Below, piece by piece: positions 43,917 through 52,484 of a stretch of 64,000 nt of DNA. The notes beneath the pieces were generated by a model. The model was not told the DNA's origin. It did not search any database and saw only the letters and a list, made by a program, of their open reading frames with translations. Position numbers and translations under genes: made by a program. Origin of the DNA: Sphingobacterium endophyticum (GTDB lineage: Bacteria; Bacteroidota; Bacteroidia; Sphingobacteriales; Sphingobacteriaceae); the NCBI RefSeq assembly GCF_009733535.1, contig NZ_SMMI01000008.1, positions 62,001-126,000 of the forward strand, given 5' to 3'. Each line of letters opens with the position of its first letter. The first letter of the stretch is position 1.

Positions 43917-44252
43917 TTAAATTTCTCGGTTTTGTAAGGATATTTCAACGGCGAATACTAATTCTTTCCAGGTGACATCCAATCGTTTTAACACTTCCAT
44001 CCCCTCGGAAGTGATTTGATAATATTTTCGAGGTGGACCAGAAGTTGACTCCTTCCAGATATAGCTCAAAAGACCATTGTTCTTCAATCTCGTAAGCAGT
44101 GGATATAGTGTGCCTTCAACCACCAACAATTCAGCTTTCTTCAATTCGCTGATTATGTCTGAGGCATATATTTCTCCCCGAGAAATAATTGAAAGAATAC
44201 AGTATTCCAGTATTCCTTTCCTCATTTGGGTTTGTGTATTTTCAGCTATCAT
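43917..44252 (-). CDS. PadR-family transcriptional regulator
   Basis: The start at ATG 44252 (MIAENTQTQMRKGILEYCIL) gives 111 residues; an open extension upstream to 44291 would run across the promoter. The winged helix-turn-helix has PadR landmarks: GILEYCILSII, YASDIISELKK, VVEGTLYPLLTRLKNNGLL, GPPRKYYQITSEG. PadR proteins usually repress their own operon and release DNA on ligand or stress signals. Here it heads the PspC gene. Confidence 0.94.
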   Translation of the reverse strand: MIAENTQTQMRKGILEYCILSIISRGEIYASDIISELKKAELLVVEGTLYPLLTRLKNNGLLSYIWKESTSGPPRKYYQITSEGMEVLKRLDVTWKELVFAVEISLQNREI

Positions 44253-44259
44253 AACAATA

Positions 44260-44301
44260 CAAAGATATATCCTTTGGATGGTACTTTGCAATACATAGTA
44301 C
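44260..44301 (-). promoter_or_regulatory. Promoter and possible operator of the PadR-PspC operon
   Basis: On the minus strand TTG (44291-44289), a 21-bp spacer and TATCTTTG (44267-44260) form a complete Bacteroidota promoter. The -7 box ends 7 nt before the ATG, so the leader is minimal. GTACT-N11-AGTAC (44281-44301) is a dyad covering the -33 element and is a candidate PadR autoregulatory site. Confidence 0.65.
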
Positions 44302-44442
44302 TATATTTTTATGAATAAAAGTTATAAACATCTGATATTCAAACGAATAATTTTTAAATAAATTTTTACAGGACTTAAAATGTTTCAAAAAAAACAGATA
44401 AAAGCTTTTTAATTTGAGTTTTAAATACGATTTTTAACAACA

Positions 44443-44829
44443 ATGAATTGGATAATAAATTATGCATGGGCAATTTTATGGGCAATAATTATGACGCTCC
44501 TATTATTGTTACCCGCCAATGACTTTCCTACAGAAGGATTTTTTCAAGGCTTTGACAAATTAGTACATACCGGTAGTTTTTATTTATTAACGACTTTAAT
44601 CTTATTTGGTCGCATTGTTGACACGAAAAGACGGGCCACAAAAGTGAAGACTTTTATCGTCGTCTTCTTAGTATCATCCTTATTTGCATTCTTTACAGAA
44701 GCTGCGCAAATGTATTTTACGAGCAGCAGATCTGCAGATTGGTGGGACATCTTTGCAGATTATGTCGGAATTGGTATGGCTCTATTTAGTTATTTACTTC
44801 TTTACAACCGTAAATTCCAGTATTCATAA
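44443..44829 (+). CDS. VanZ-like family membrane protein
   Basis: The 128-residue protein has about four membrane segments, with the VanZ-type pattern GFDKLVHTGSFYLLTTLILFG...FAFFTEAAQMYFTSSRSADWWDIFADYVGIGMAL. In this family the conserved region around E-A-x-Q and D-x-x-D/N-x-x-G is diagnostic. Most bacterial VanZ-like proteins have no role in glycopeptide resistance, and no van genes are here. Function unknown. Confidence 0.88.
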   Translation: MNWIINYAWAILWAIIMTLLLLLPANDFPTEGFFQGFDKLVHTGSFYLLTTLILFGRIVDTKRRATKVKTFIVVFLVSSLFAFFTEAAQMYFTSSRSADWWDIFADYVGIGMALFSYLLLYNRKFQYS

Positions 44830-44849
44830 CTGTATAATGGGTTATTCAA

Positions 44850-45542
44850 TTAAGCTATAGCCATTGTTGCGATATAAATTTTGCAATCGGGTATAGACTG
44901 AAGGATCTCCTCAGCAGCAGAGCTGAGGGTTGCACCTGTGGTAAGCACATCATCGACCAATAAAATACATTTCCCCTTAGCTTTCTCAGGTGAAATACAA
45001 GAAAATGCTCCTTTAACATTCTGATATCGATCGGACGATGCCATTTTTGTTTGGCTACTCTGATATTTATTTCGCTTCAAAAGAGAAAAATTCACTGGTT
45101 TCAATAAGGATTCTGACAGCCCTTTTGCAAAATATTCACTTTGATTATACCCTCTTTTCCGCCTTCTTTTTTTATGTAATGGAATCGGTACAATCAGATC
45201 GATGTCTTCAAAAACAGGTGAACTGAGCAGATCCTCTCCATATCGCCTACCTAAGAAAAGTCCAACTTGAGGATGGTTGTTATATTTTAAATTATAGATC
45301 AAACTTTCAGAGATAGAGTCAGGTTTTAAATACAGCATGGAGCAGGCAAAGGCAAAAGGGACCTTTCCTTTAAACAGCTGAACTGCTTCATTATTAGCAT
45401 CTAAATGAAATTTTGTAAGGGGTAAATGAAAAAGACAGGAAGTACAAATTATTTCTTCTTGATCCAGTAGGGATTGATTGCATCCCATACACAGTTCAGG
45501 ATAGAATAAATGGATGATTGCATTTAAATACTTTTGAATCAT
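44850..45542 (-). CDS. ComF family protein (phosphoribosyltransferase-like)
   Basis: The 230-residue protein has an N-terminal double zinc ribbon (ELCMGCNQSL...IICTSCLFHLP) and a phosphoribosyltransferase domain with the PRPP motif CILLVDDVLTTGATL (residues about 190-204). It also has the ComF stretch PIPLHKKRRRKRGYNQSEYFAKGLS. ComF/GntX proteins are associated with DNA uptake and competence, though the biochemical activity is uncertain. It is convergent with the VanZ-like gene. Confidence 0.93.
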   Translation of the reverse strand: MIQKYLNAIIHLFYPELCMGCNQSLLDQEEIICTSCLFHLPLTKFHLDANNEAVQLFKGKVPFAFACSMLYLKPDSISESLIYNLKYNNHPQVGLFLGRRYGEDLLSSPVFEDIDLIVPIPLHKKRRRKRGYNQSEYFAKGLSESLLKPVNFSLLKRNKYQSSQTKMASSDRYQNVKGAFSCISPEKAKGKCILLVDDVLTTGATLSSAAEEILQSIPDCKIYIATMAIA

Positions 45543-45661
45543 GGTTTATTTTATTCCTAAAAATAATCAGGATCTATCAATAAAACATTGCTATAGGGTT
45601 ATCAAAAAATAAAATTTAGTGTTTCTTATCATATATCAATAATCATAAACAATGGACCTAT

Positions 45662-45669
45662 TACCTTTG
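45662..45669 (+). promoter_or_regulatory. -7 promoter element of the flavin monooxygenase gene
   Basis: TACCTTTG matches TAnnTTTG and is 23 nt before ATG 45693, with an AAAGAAAG-type purine tract between them. Confidence 0.5.
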
Positions 45670-45692
45670 TAGTATTAAAAAAGAAAGATAAT

Positions 45693-46727
45693 ATGATGGA
45701 ATTAGGAATAGGCATGTTTGGAGACTTGCAAATTGATTCCCAAACAGGAAAAATACAGGCGCCCCAACAAAGGCTACATGAAATAATCGAGGAAATTAAA
45801 TTAATGGATGAAGTTGGTGTTGATTTCTTTGGAATGGGAGAACACCATAGAGCAGACTATGCAGTAGCAGCACCCGAAATTATTTTGGCTGCAGCCGTAA
45901 CGGTTACCAATCGGATAAAATTAGGTTCAGCAGTATCTGTCTTAAGTTCCTCCGATCCGGTTAAGCTCTATCAGGATTTTGCAACCGTTGATTTGATTTC
46001 AAATGGTCGGGCAGAGATTATGGCAGGAAGAGGGTCATTTATCGAATCATTTCCACTTTTTGGATACGATTTGAAGGACTACAGTTCCTTATTTGAAGAG
46101 AAACTTGATCTTTTATTGAGAATAAATAATTCTCAGACTGTGAACTGGACCGGAAAGCACCGCGCGAGTTTAATTAATCAAAGCATTTACCCGAGACCTG
46201 TGAATGACAAACTTCCGATTTGGATAGCAGTTGGCGGAACGACGGAATCTGTTATTCGTGCGGGGAGATTGGGCTTGCCAGTAATGTTTGCCATCATTGG
46301 AGGTTCGCCGATAAATTTCAAGCCCTTGTTCGAAGTTTATGAACAGGCTTATCAAGACAATGGCCATGATATGAGTAAATATCAAGTCGGGGTACATATG
46401 CATTCGTTCTTTGGAGAAAATTCAAAAGAAATTGCGGATTGGTACTATCCTTATTATTCAGCGCAGATGAATAGGATCGGAGCATCACGAGGATGGCCTC
46501 CATATCAAAAAACACAGTATGATTATGGCCGTTCAAACCATGGACATTTAATTGTCGCAGATGTCAATGAATCTGTTGATAAGATCCTTCAATTGCAAGA
46601 AACCTTCGGTTTAACTAGATTTTCTGCCCATATGGATGTAGGAAGTCCTGATCATAGTAAAATGATGAAAGCAATTGAGCTTTATGGAAATCAGATTATT
46701 CCGAAAGTGAAAGATGCGATAAAATAA
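45693..46727 (+). CDS. LLM-class flavin-dependent oxidoreductase (luciferase-like monooxygenase)
   Basis: The 344-residue TIM-barrel protein starts ELGIGMFGDLQID and shows bacterial-luciferase family features: GVDFFGMGEHHRADYAVAAPEIILAAAVTVTNRIKLGSAVSVLSSSDP, NGRAEIMAGRGSFIESFPLFGYD, and WIAVGGTTESVIRAGRLGLPVMFAIIGG. It should bind FMN or F420-like flavin. Bacteroidota have FMN, and the substrate is unknown. ATG 45696 is an equally possible start. It is monocistronic with a strong terminator. Confidence 0.93.
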   Translation: MMELGIGMFGDLQIDSQTGKIQAPQQRLHEIIEEIKLMDEVGVDFFGMGEHHRADYAVAAPEIILAAAVTVTNRIKLGSAVSVLSSSDPVKLYQDFATVDLISNGRAEIMAGRGSFIESFPLFGYDLKDYSSLFEEKLDLLLRINNSQTVNWTGKHRASLINQSIYPRPVNDKLPIWIAVGGTTESVIRAGRLGLPVMFAIIGGSPINFKPLFEVYEQAYQDNGHDMSKYQVGVHMHSFFGENSKEIADWYYPYYSAQMNRIGASRGWPPYQKTQYDYGRSNHGHLIVADVNESVDKILQLQETFGLTRFSAHMDVGSPDHSKMMKAIELYGNQIIPKVKDAIK

Positions 46728-46753
46728 AAAAAAGGGCTTAGGCCCTTTTTTTT
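46727..46753 (+). terminator. Terminator after the flavin monooxygenase
   Basis: AAAGGGC / GCCCTTT with loop TTAG, A-tract before and T8 after. Confidence 0.85.
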
Positions 46754-46796
46754 ATGGAATTCGGTAATCTACTGCATCCCCTAATAAATTATAGAT

Positions 46797-47687
46797 ATGA
46801 AAAGAAATAATTTATGGGTCCTGCTGTTGCTTATCAGCATGGGATCATGTGGAAATAAATTTGCAGAGCAGAATTCAGAAGAAATGAGTTCAAAAGATTT
46901 TAATGAAACAGCAGCAGCAACATCTCAAGACGCGGGGATCTCTCCATTGGTTTCTCCTGAAATGACATTAAAAGAAAGTATGCCTCTGGGAACAGATGAT
47001 GTTGCACAACAATCAACTTCCAATATCAAAATAATAAGAAGCGGTAATATTTCACTTGAGTCCAAAAAAATTGAAGCCAGTAAAAAAAATATAGATGCCC
47101 TTCTGAAGAAATTTAATGCTTATTATGAGCAAGAGTCATCAAACAATAACAATAATTTCACAAGTTATAATTTAACGATTCGAATTCCAACCAGCTCGTT
47201 TGATAACTTCCTGATAGCGATGGAAAATGGTGAAGACAAAATTACGGACAAGAAAATTAGTGCTGAGGATGTAAGTATTACCTATCATGATGTTGAATCC
47301 CGATTAAAGAGTAAAAGAGCCTATCTTTTACGTTATCAGGAAATGGTTTCTAGCGCCAAAAATGTAAAAGATCTTTTAGAGATTCAAGAACAGATTCGAC
47401 AACTGCAGGAAGAAATTGACAGTAAGGAAGCAGTGCTAAGAAATCTGACGAATCAGGTAAATTACAGCACATTGACCGTTGATTTATTTGAGTATCAAGC
47501 CAATCTTCCGATGGGAAGTAAGTCCTTTTTTGCTAAGGTAAAAACATCCTTAGAATTTGGCTGGAACCTGATTCAAAACATTGCCTTGGGAATTATTGGG
47601 ATTTGGCCAGTTTGGATAGTGGTCGGCTTGATCATTATTATTATTCGTAATTTCAGAAAGAAAAGAAGAATGGGTAAAGCGGATTAG
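46797..47687 (+). CDS. DUF4349 domain lipoprotein
   Basis: The 296-residue protein has a lipobox MGSC (Cys near residue 18), a low-complexity Ser/Thr/Ala linker and a DUF4349 domain at about 78-285. It includes IIRSGNISLESKKIEASKKNIDALLKKFNAYYEQE, VSITYHDVESRLKSKRAYLLRYQEM, a coiled coil (DLLEIQEQIRQLQEEIDSKEAVLRNLTNQVNYSTLTVDLFE) and a C-terminal membrane helix. It is probably an envelope protein anchored at both ends. Function unknown. rlmN follows 47 bp later. Confidence 0.9.
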   Translation: MKRNNLWVLLLLISMGSCGNKFAEQNSEEMSSKDFNETAAATSQDAGISPLVSPEMTLKESMPLGTDDVAQQSTSNIKIIRSGNISLESKKIEASKKNIDALLKKFNAYYEQESSNNNNNFTSYNLTIRIPTSSFDNFLIAMENGEDKITDKKISAEDVSITYHDVESRLKSKRAYLLRYQEMVSSAKNVKDLLEIQEQIRQLQEEIDSKEAVLRNLTNQVNYSTLTVDLFEYQANLPMGSKSFFAKVKTSLEFGWNLIQNIALGIIGIWPVWIVVGLIIIIIRNFRKKRRMGKAD

Positions 47688-47722
47688 GAATTATTATTAC
47701 TTCTAGCTTATAATTTTTGATG

Positions 47723-47730
47723 TATCTTTG
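47723..47730 (+). promoter_or_regulatory. -7 promoter element of rlmN, 4 nt before the start codon
   Basis: TATCTTTG matches TAnnTTTG; four bases (TACC) separate it from GTG 47735. It lies inside the upstream in-frame ATG/TTG extension (47717/47720), which therefore cannot be translated from this promoter. Confidence 0.6.
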
Positions 47731-47734
47731 TACC

Positions 47735-48802
47735 GTGGAAAAAGCAGTAAAATTGGTAGATATCAGGAGTTTGAGTTTGGCTCAATTAAAGGATTCATTA
47801 GTCAGCATGGGAGAGCAGGGTTTTAGAGCCAAGCAGATCTATGAATGGTTATGGCAAAAATCCTGTACTGATTTTGATGAGATGAGCAACTTAAGTAAGT
47901 CACTTCGGGAGAATTTAAAAGCACACTTCACGATCAATGCGGTTAAAGTAAAACAATCTCAAATAAGTTCTGACAAGACCATAAAAAGCAGTTTTAGTCT
48001 ATATGACAATAATATCATTGAAGGGGTTTTAATACCTGCCGACGATCGTATGACGGCATGTGTAAGTTCTCAGGTTGGATGTAGTTTGACCTGTAAATTC
48101 TGTGCTACGGGATATATGGATAGAAAGCGGAATTTAAATGCAGATGAGATTTATGATCAGGTCGTATTGATAGCCAAGCAGGCCGAGGAGAAATATGGTC
48201 ATCCGCTTACGAATATCGTTTACATGGGAATGGGCGAACCCCTACTGAACTACAGCAATATGATGAAATCGGTAGAGCGAATTACCTCAGCAGATGGATT
48301 GAATATGGCTGCAAAACGTATTACCGTTTCCACAGCAGGTATTGCCAAAATGATTAAAAAGTTAGGAGATGATGAAGTTCGGTTTAACTTGGCACTATCA
48401 CTTCACGCTGCCAACGATAAAAAGAGAAATGAAATTATGCCTATCAATGAGCAGAACTCATTGGCTGCATTAGCTGAAGCATTAAAATATTTTTACGCGA
48501 AGACAAAGAACCCCATCACTTTTGAATACATTGTTTTCCACAATTTCAACGATGAGATTCAAGATGCCAAAGAGTTGGCAAAATTTTGCAAGAATGTTCC
48601 TTGTAAAGTAAATATCATTGAATATAATCCGATAGCATTAGCAGATTTTGTGAATGCTGAGGCCGATAAGATTGAGGAATTCGCGAATTATTTAAAGAGT
48701 CAAGGGATTATTACCAATGTCAGAAGAAGTAGAGGAAAGGATATTGATGCGGCATGTGGACAATTGGCCATTAAGGAAAAAGAAGCTGACCAGGTAAACT
48801 AG
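47735..48802 (+). CDS. rlmN: Dual-specificity rRNA/tRNA adenine-C2 methyltransferase RlmN (radical SAM)
   Basis: I choose GTG 47735 (VEKAVKLVDIRSLSLAQLKDSL) because the -7 box ends 4 nt before it. TTG/ATG at 47717/47720 are in frame but upstream of the likely transcription start. The 355-residue protein has the radical-SAM cluster motif CKFCATG (CxxxCxxC), GMGEPLLNY, RITVSTAG and the methyl-carrying C-terminal cysteine region DIDAACGQL. It methylates A2503 of 23S rRNA and A37 of some tRNAs. A strong shared terminator separates it from miaE. Confidence 0.96.
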   Translation: MEKAVKLVDIRSLSLAQLKDSLVSMGEQGFRAKQIYEWLWQKSCTDFDEMSNLSKSLRENLKAHFTINAVKVKQSQISSDKTIKSSFSLYDNNIIEGVLIPADDRMTACVSSQVGCSLTCKFCATGYMDRKRNLNADEIYDQVVLIAKQAEEKYGHPLTNIVYMGMGEPLLNYSNMMKSVERITSADGLNMAAKRITVSTAGIAKMIKKLGDDEVRFNLALSLHAANDKKRNEIMPINEQNSLAALAEALKYFYAKTKNPITFEYIVFHNFNDEIQDAKELAKFCKNVPCKVNIIEYNPIALADFVNAEADKIEEFANYLKSQGIITNVRRSRGKDIDAACGQLAIKEKEADQVN

Positions 48803-48814
48803 TTCAAAAAATAT

Positions 48815-48856
48815 AAAAAAACATAGGGTTGAAAATTTCAACCCTATGTTTTTTTA
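48815..48856. terminator. Bidirectional terminator between rlmN and miaE
   Basis: A long perfect palindrome, AACATAGGGTTGAAA and its complement, is flanked by A- and T-tracts. Two tRNA/rRNA-modification genes converge on it. Confidence 0.9.
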
Positions 48857-49435
48857 TCCGTGTATCTGTTCTTTTTTGCCATAGGATTGGATAAGCTTTC
48901 CTTCAAATTCCAACCATTCTTGCCATCTCTTTTCAACATTGACATCAATGGTATATTTTTTTGCAAAATTGAGGAAAGTAGTATAGTGATTTGCTTCAGA
49001 TACCATGAGGTCATGATAGAATTTAGCCAATTCCTGGTCTTCAATATTTTTAGATAGCACTCTAAAACGTTCGCAGCTTCTAGCCTCAATCATAGCGGCA
49101 AACAATAACCTATCGATAAAAGCTTGATTACGAGAACCGTCTTTTTTGGAAAATTTCATCAGCTGTCCCACATAATCATCTTTTCTTTCCCGACCTAATT
49201 CATAACCTTTTTCTTTGATGATATCGATTACCATTTTGAAATGTTCCATTTCTTCAATAGCAATGGCAGTTAATTCATGTACTAAATCTTCCAGTTCCGA
49301 GTTTTGCGTAATCAGAGAGATAGCATTGGAAGCGGCTTTCTGTTCGCACCAAGCGTGATCAGTAAGAATCTCTTCAAGATTTGATTCTGCAATATTTGCC
49401 CATCTAGGGTCCGTCAAAAGTTTTAGTCCTAACAT
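48854..49435 (-). CDS. miaE: tRNA-(2-methylthio-N6-isopentenyl-A37) hydroxylase, MiaE
   Basis: The 193-residue protein is a ferritin-like four-helix diiron protein. Ligand motifs are DHAWCEQKAA, IEEMEHFKM (ExxH), MIEARSCERF and VSEANHYTTF (ExxH). MiaE hydroxylates ms2i6A37 of tRNA using O2. The N-terminus (MLGLKLLTDPRWANIAESNLEEILTDHAWCEQKAA) is typical. TACCTTTG on the minus strand (49459-49452) is the -7 box, 16 nt before the ATG. Confidence 0.93.
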   Translation of the reverse strand: MLGLKLLTDPRWANIAESNLEEILTDHAWCEQKAASNAISLITQNSELEDLVHELTAIAIEEMEHFKMVIDIIKEKGYELGRERKDDYVGQLMKFSKKDGSRNQAFIDRLLFAAMIEARSCERFRVLSKNIEDQELAKFYHDLMVSEANHYTTFLNFAKKYTIDVNVEKRWQEWLEFEGKLIQSYGKKEQIHG

Positions 49436-49451
49436 AACAAGAAAATATCCA

Positions 49452-49459
49452 CAAAGGTA
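49452..49459 (-). promoter_or_regulatory. -7 promoter element of miaE
   Basis: TACCTTTG on the minus strand; implied leader of about 12 nt. Confidence 0.5.
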
Positions 49460-49500
49460 GTGAAAACAAAATCATCCCCCTAAATACATGAAATAATGGT

Positions 49501-49507
49501 AATTTGC
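49501..49507 (+). promoter_or_regulatory. Possible -7 element of the glycosyltransferase gene
   Basis: TAATTTG, a form of TAnnTTTG shortened by one base, ends 4 nt before ATG 49511 (spacer CGAC). This is the same spacing as at truA and rlmN. Confidence 0.4.
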
Positions 49508-49510
49508 GAC

Positions 49511-50740
49511 ATGCGAAAAAAGATGCTTGTCATTGGATTGGTATGGCCAGAACCTACATCTTCAGCTGCCGGCTGGAGAATACTTCAGATCATTGACTTA
49601 TTTATATCAAATGGTTTTGAGGTTACATTCGCATCTGCAGCAAGTAAATCAGAATTTTCATACCCATTGCAAGATAAAGGGATAGTAGAGCAAGAGATTG
49701 CTTTAAACGATTCCACATTTGATCAATGGATACAGGATCTAGAGCCGGATTATGTACTATTTGATCGATTTATGGTTGAAGAGCAATACAGTTGGCGAAT
49801 ATCACAATCCTGTCCGACTGCGGTCCGAATATTGGATACTGAAGATTTGCATTTTGTTCGCAATGCAAGGCAGGAAGCCTATAAAAAAGGATTAGAAGAG
49901 GAAAAATCAATGTACTATTCCGATCTTGCGAAACGGGAGCTGGCATCCATATATCGTTCGGATTTAAGTATATTGATTTCAGAATTTGAAATTAACTTAC
50001 TGAAGGATGAATTTAGGATAGATCCGGCTTTGATTAGTTATCTACCCTTTCGATTAGAATCAAGAAACAAGATTGAGGTACCAAGCTTTGAGGAGAGGTC
50101 GAATTTTATGTTTATTGGCAATTTCATCCATGAACCAAATTGGAAGACCGTGCAAGTTATTAAAGAAATATGGCCAATAATCCGAAAGAGACTTCCTAAG
50201 GCCGAGGTTCATATCTATGGAGCATATCCAAGTGAAAAGGTTAACCAACTCCACAATGAGGCACAAGGATTTTTTATCAAAGGTCGAGCAGAAGATGCTG
50301 TGGAGACGATGAAAAATTATCGAGTATTATTAGCACCAATACCGTTTGGAGCTGGGCAAAAGGGTAAATTTATTGATGCGCTTTATGCCGGTACCGCATC
50401 GGTAAGTAGCTTAGTAGGTGCTGAAGGTATGTTTCAAGGTTTAGCATGGCCGGGGTATATAGCAGATACAACTGCTGAGTTGATTGAGAAAGCTATTTTA
50501 CTCCATGAGGATAAAGAAGAATGGGAAATCTCGAGGCAAAAATCCTTAGAGATCCTAAGGCAGTTTGACGGAATGAATTGGGGTCAAAACCTGATGAAAC
50601 AAATTGTTGAAATAGAAGACGATCTATCAAAACATCGCTCTAAGAACATGGTGGGTCAAATTTTATGGTCTAGTCAATTCCTATCCACAAAATATCTATC
50701 TCAATGGATTGAAGAGAAGAATAAAAAAGCGCAAACGTAA
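49511..50740 (+). CDS. Glycosyltransferase (GT-B, group 1 type)
   Basis: I take ATG 49511 (MRKKMLVIGLVWPEPTSSAAGWRILQ); an upstream in-frame start at 49496 would overlap the probable promoter. The 409-residue protein has the GT-B N-terminal Rossmann start with GW in the acceptor loop. Its C-terminal nucleotide-sugar domain contains FMFIGNFIHEPNWKTVQVIKEIWP and VLLAPIPFGAGQKGKFIDALYAG. This is typical of Glyco_trans_1_4 enzymes that build surface glycans. Donor and acceptor are unknown, and it is isolated from any polysaccharide cluster. Confidence 0.85.
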   Translation: MRKKMLVIGLVWPEPTSSAAGWRILQIIDLFISNGFEVTFASAASKSEFSYPLQDKGIVEQEIALNDSTFDQWIQDLEPDYVLFDRFMVEEQYSWRISQSCPTAVRILDTEDLHFVRNARQEAYKKGLEEEKSMYYSDLAKRELASIYRSDLSILISEFEINLLKDEFRIDPALISYLPFRLESRNKIEVPSFEERSNFMFIGNFIHEPNWKTVQVIKEIWPIIRKRLPKAEVHIYGAYPSEKVNQLHNEAQGFFIKGRAEDAVETMKNYRVLLAPIPFGAGQKGKFIDALYAGTASVSSLVGAEGMFQGLAWPGYIADTTAELIEKAILLHEDKEEWEISRQKSLEILRQFDGMNWGQNLMKQIVEIEDDLSKHRSKNMVGQILWSSQFLSTKYLSQWIEEKNKKAQT

Positions 50741-50778
50741 AAACGCATGCGCTAATTCTCAAAATTAAGTTTAAAAAA

Positions 50779-51186
50779 CTATTTTCTTTTAAACTCGATT
50801 GTAGTTGTTTTAGTTTGATTCGTATTCTCAAGGGTAAACTTTATCGTTGATTGAATAATATTTTCTTTGATGGTATAAGACACTTTATCAAAATTCATTG
50901 ACTTGCTTGTAGGCATATCATAAGAAAATGATTTTGACCCACCTTTACCGTCAAATACATAAGCGAAGCCATCCTTATCAAAATCTAGATAAGTTCCTTT
51001 AGATTCTGCAGCAATTGTATCTCTTAAGACTTCTTCGCCACCTACTTTTTCTACCTTAACTACGTTTGTCCACTCAAAAGATCTGATAACATTCTGGGCA
51101 ACGTCCCTTCCAGCGCTATCTAAAGTTTCTTTGCTACAAGAAGAGAATCCAATAGCCACTAAACCCAAGATCAATAACTTTTTCAT
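50779..51186 (-). CDS. Hypothetical lipoprotein (lipocalin-like size)
   Basis: The 135-residue protein has a lipobox GFSSC (Cys near residue 17) after MKKLLILGLVAI. The mature part is short-strand rich (GTYLDFDKDGFAYVFDGKGG, SYTIKENIIQSTIKFTLEN, TKTTTIEFKRK) and suggests a small beta-barrel or lipocalin-like fold. I do not recognise the family. It is monocistronic and convergent with the glycosyltransferase gene. Confidence 0.7.
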   Translation of the reverse strand: MKKLLILGLVAIGFSSCSKETLDSAGRDVAQNVIRSFEWTNVVKVEKVGGEEVLRDTIAAESKGTYLDFDKDGFAYVFDGKGGSKSFSYDMPTSKSMNFDKVSYTIKENIIQSTIKFTLENTNQTKTTTIEFKRK

Positions 51187-51354
51187 AATGCTTTATTCTA
51201 GTTTCCTTTATAATTTCATTAACTCAGGTGCTTACTTCCAATCATTATGCCAATATGTGAAAAAAAGTAAAAATAAGCTGTTAAAGTGGAAATTAGTGTT
51301 CAAAATACACGGTTTAACGGAATGATTTATTATATTTAGTAAAACTATTATTTT

Positions 51355-52410
51355 ATGAAAACATTAAAAGGTCCGGGTATCTTTCTTGCCCAGTTTATAG
51401 CTGAAGAAGCACCATATAATAATTTAGAAACCATTAGTAAATGGGCAAGTTCATTGGGATTTAAAGGAGTTCAGATTCCGACAAATGATCCTAATTTCTT
51501 TGATATGCAAAAGGTTGCAGAAAGCAAGACTTATGCAGATGAGATTAAAGGGAAATTAAAAGAGCAGGGCGTGGAGATTACTGAACTTTCTACCCATTTA
51601 CAAGGTCAATTAGTTGCGGTACATCCAGCCTATGACCAGCTTTTTGATGGGTTCGCACCTGAGAAGTTAAGGAATAATCCAAAAGCAAGAACAGAATGGG
51701 CAATAGATCAGTTAAAATTAGCGGCAAAAGCATCTGCAAATTTAGGTCTTAATGCACATGCTACTTTTAGTGGAGCATTGTTATGGCATATGGTCTATCC
51801 ATGGCCACAGCGTCCTGCGGGAGTTGTTGAAACGGGATTCAAGGAATTGGCGAAAAGATGGTTGCCTATTTTAGATGAATTTGATAAGCATGGTGTCGAT
51901 GTTTGTTATGAAATCCATCCTGGAGAGGACCTACATGATGGCGTAAGTTATGAGCGGTTTTTGGAGGCTGCAAACAACCACCCGAGAGCATGTTTATTAT
52001 ATGATCCGTCGCACCTATTATTGCAGGGGATGGATTATTTAAGTTATATCGATCATTATCATGACCGCATCAAGATGTTCCATGTGAAAGATGCTGAGTT
52101 TAATCCTACGGGAAAACAAGGTGTGTATGGAGGTTATTCAGGTTGGGTTGAAAGAGCAGGTAGATTCCGCTCATTAGGAGATGGACAGGTTGATTTCAAG
52201 GGTATTTTCAGTAAACTGGCGGCTTATGATTTTGATGGATGGGCTGTCATGGAATGGGAATGTGCATTGAAAAATTCTGTGGACGGAGCAACCGAAGGTG
52301 CAGAATTTATTAAAAATCACATTATCAAAGTGACGGATAAGGCATTCGATGATTTTGCGGCGACCGGTACCGATGAGAATTTCAACAAAGAGGTATTGGG
52401 TATATCGTAG
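51355..52410 (+). CDS. Sugar phosphate isomerase/epimerase family (AP_endonuc_2 TIM barrel)
   Basis: The 351-residue protein is a xylose-isomerase-like TIM barrel. Putative metal ligands are Glu in VCYEIHPGED, Asp and His in LLYDPSHLLLQ, His in MFHVKDAEF and Glu in VMEWECAL. There is no signal peptide, so it is cytosolic. Members act on sugars, inositols or sugar acids; the exact substrate is unknown. It lies 500 bp upstream of the SusC gene with a terminator in between, so it is not part of that operon, though its function could be linked. Confidence 0.9.
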   Translation: MKTLKGPGIFLAQFIAEEAPYNNLETISKWASSLGFKGVQIPTNDPNFFDMQKVAESKTYADEIKGKLKEQGVEITELSTHLQGQLVAVHPAYDQLFDGFAPEKLRNNPKARTEWAIDQLKLAAKASANLGLNAHATFSGALLWHMVYPWPQRPAGVVETGFKELAKRWLPILDEFDKHGVDVCYEIHPGEDLHDGVSYERFLEAANNHPRACLLYDPSHLLLQGMDYLSYIDHYHDRIKMFHVKDAEFNPTGKQGVYGGYSGWVERAGRFRSLGDGQVDFKGIFSKLAAYDFDGWAVMEWECALKNSVDGATEGAEFIKNHIIKVTDKAFDDFAATGTDENFNKEVLGIS

Positions 52411-52436
52411 TTGTTGATTAGAATATTTGAAAATAG

Positions 52437-52478
52437 AAAAAGGGCTGTTTCTTATTGGAGACAGCCTTTTTTTATGTA
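52437..52478 (+). terminator. Terminator after the sugar isomerase gene
   Basis: AAAGGGCTGT / ACAGCCTTT arms with a 12-nt loop are followed by T5. Confidence 0.85.
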
Positions 52479-52484
52479 AAAAAC

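Noticed and set aside
44443..44829. Glycopeptide resistance gene vanZ
   Set aside because: Only the general VanZ-like fold is present and no other van genes accompany it.
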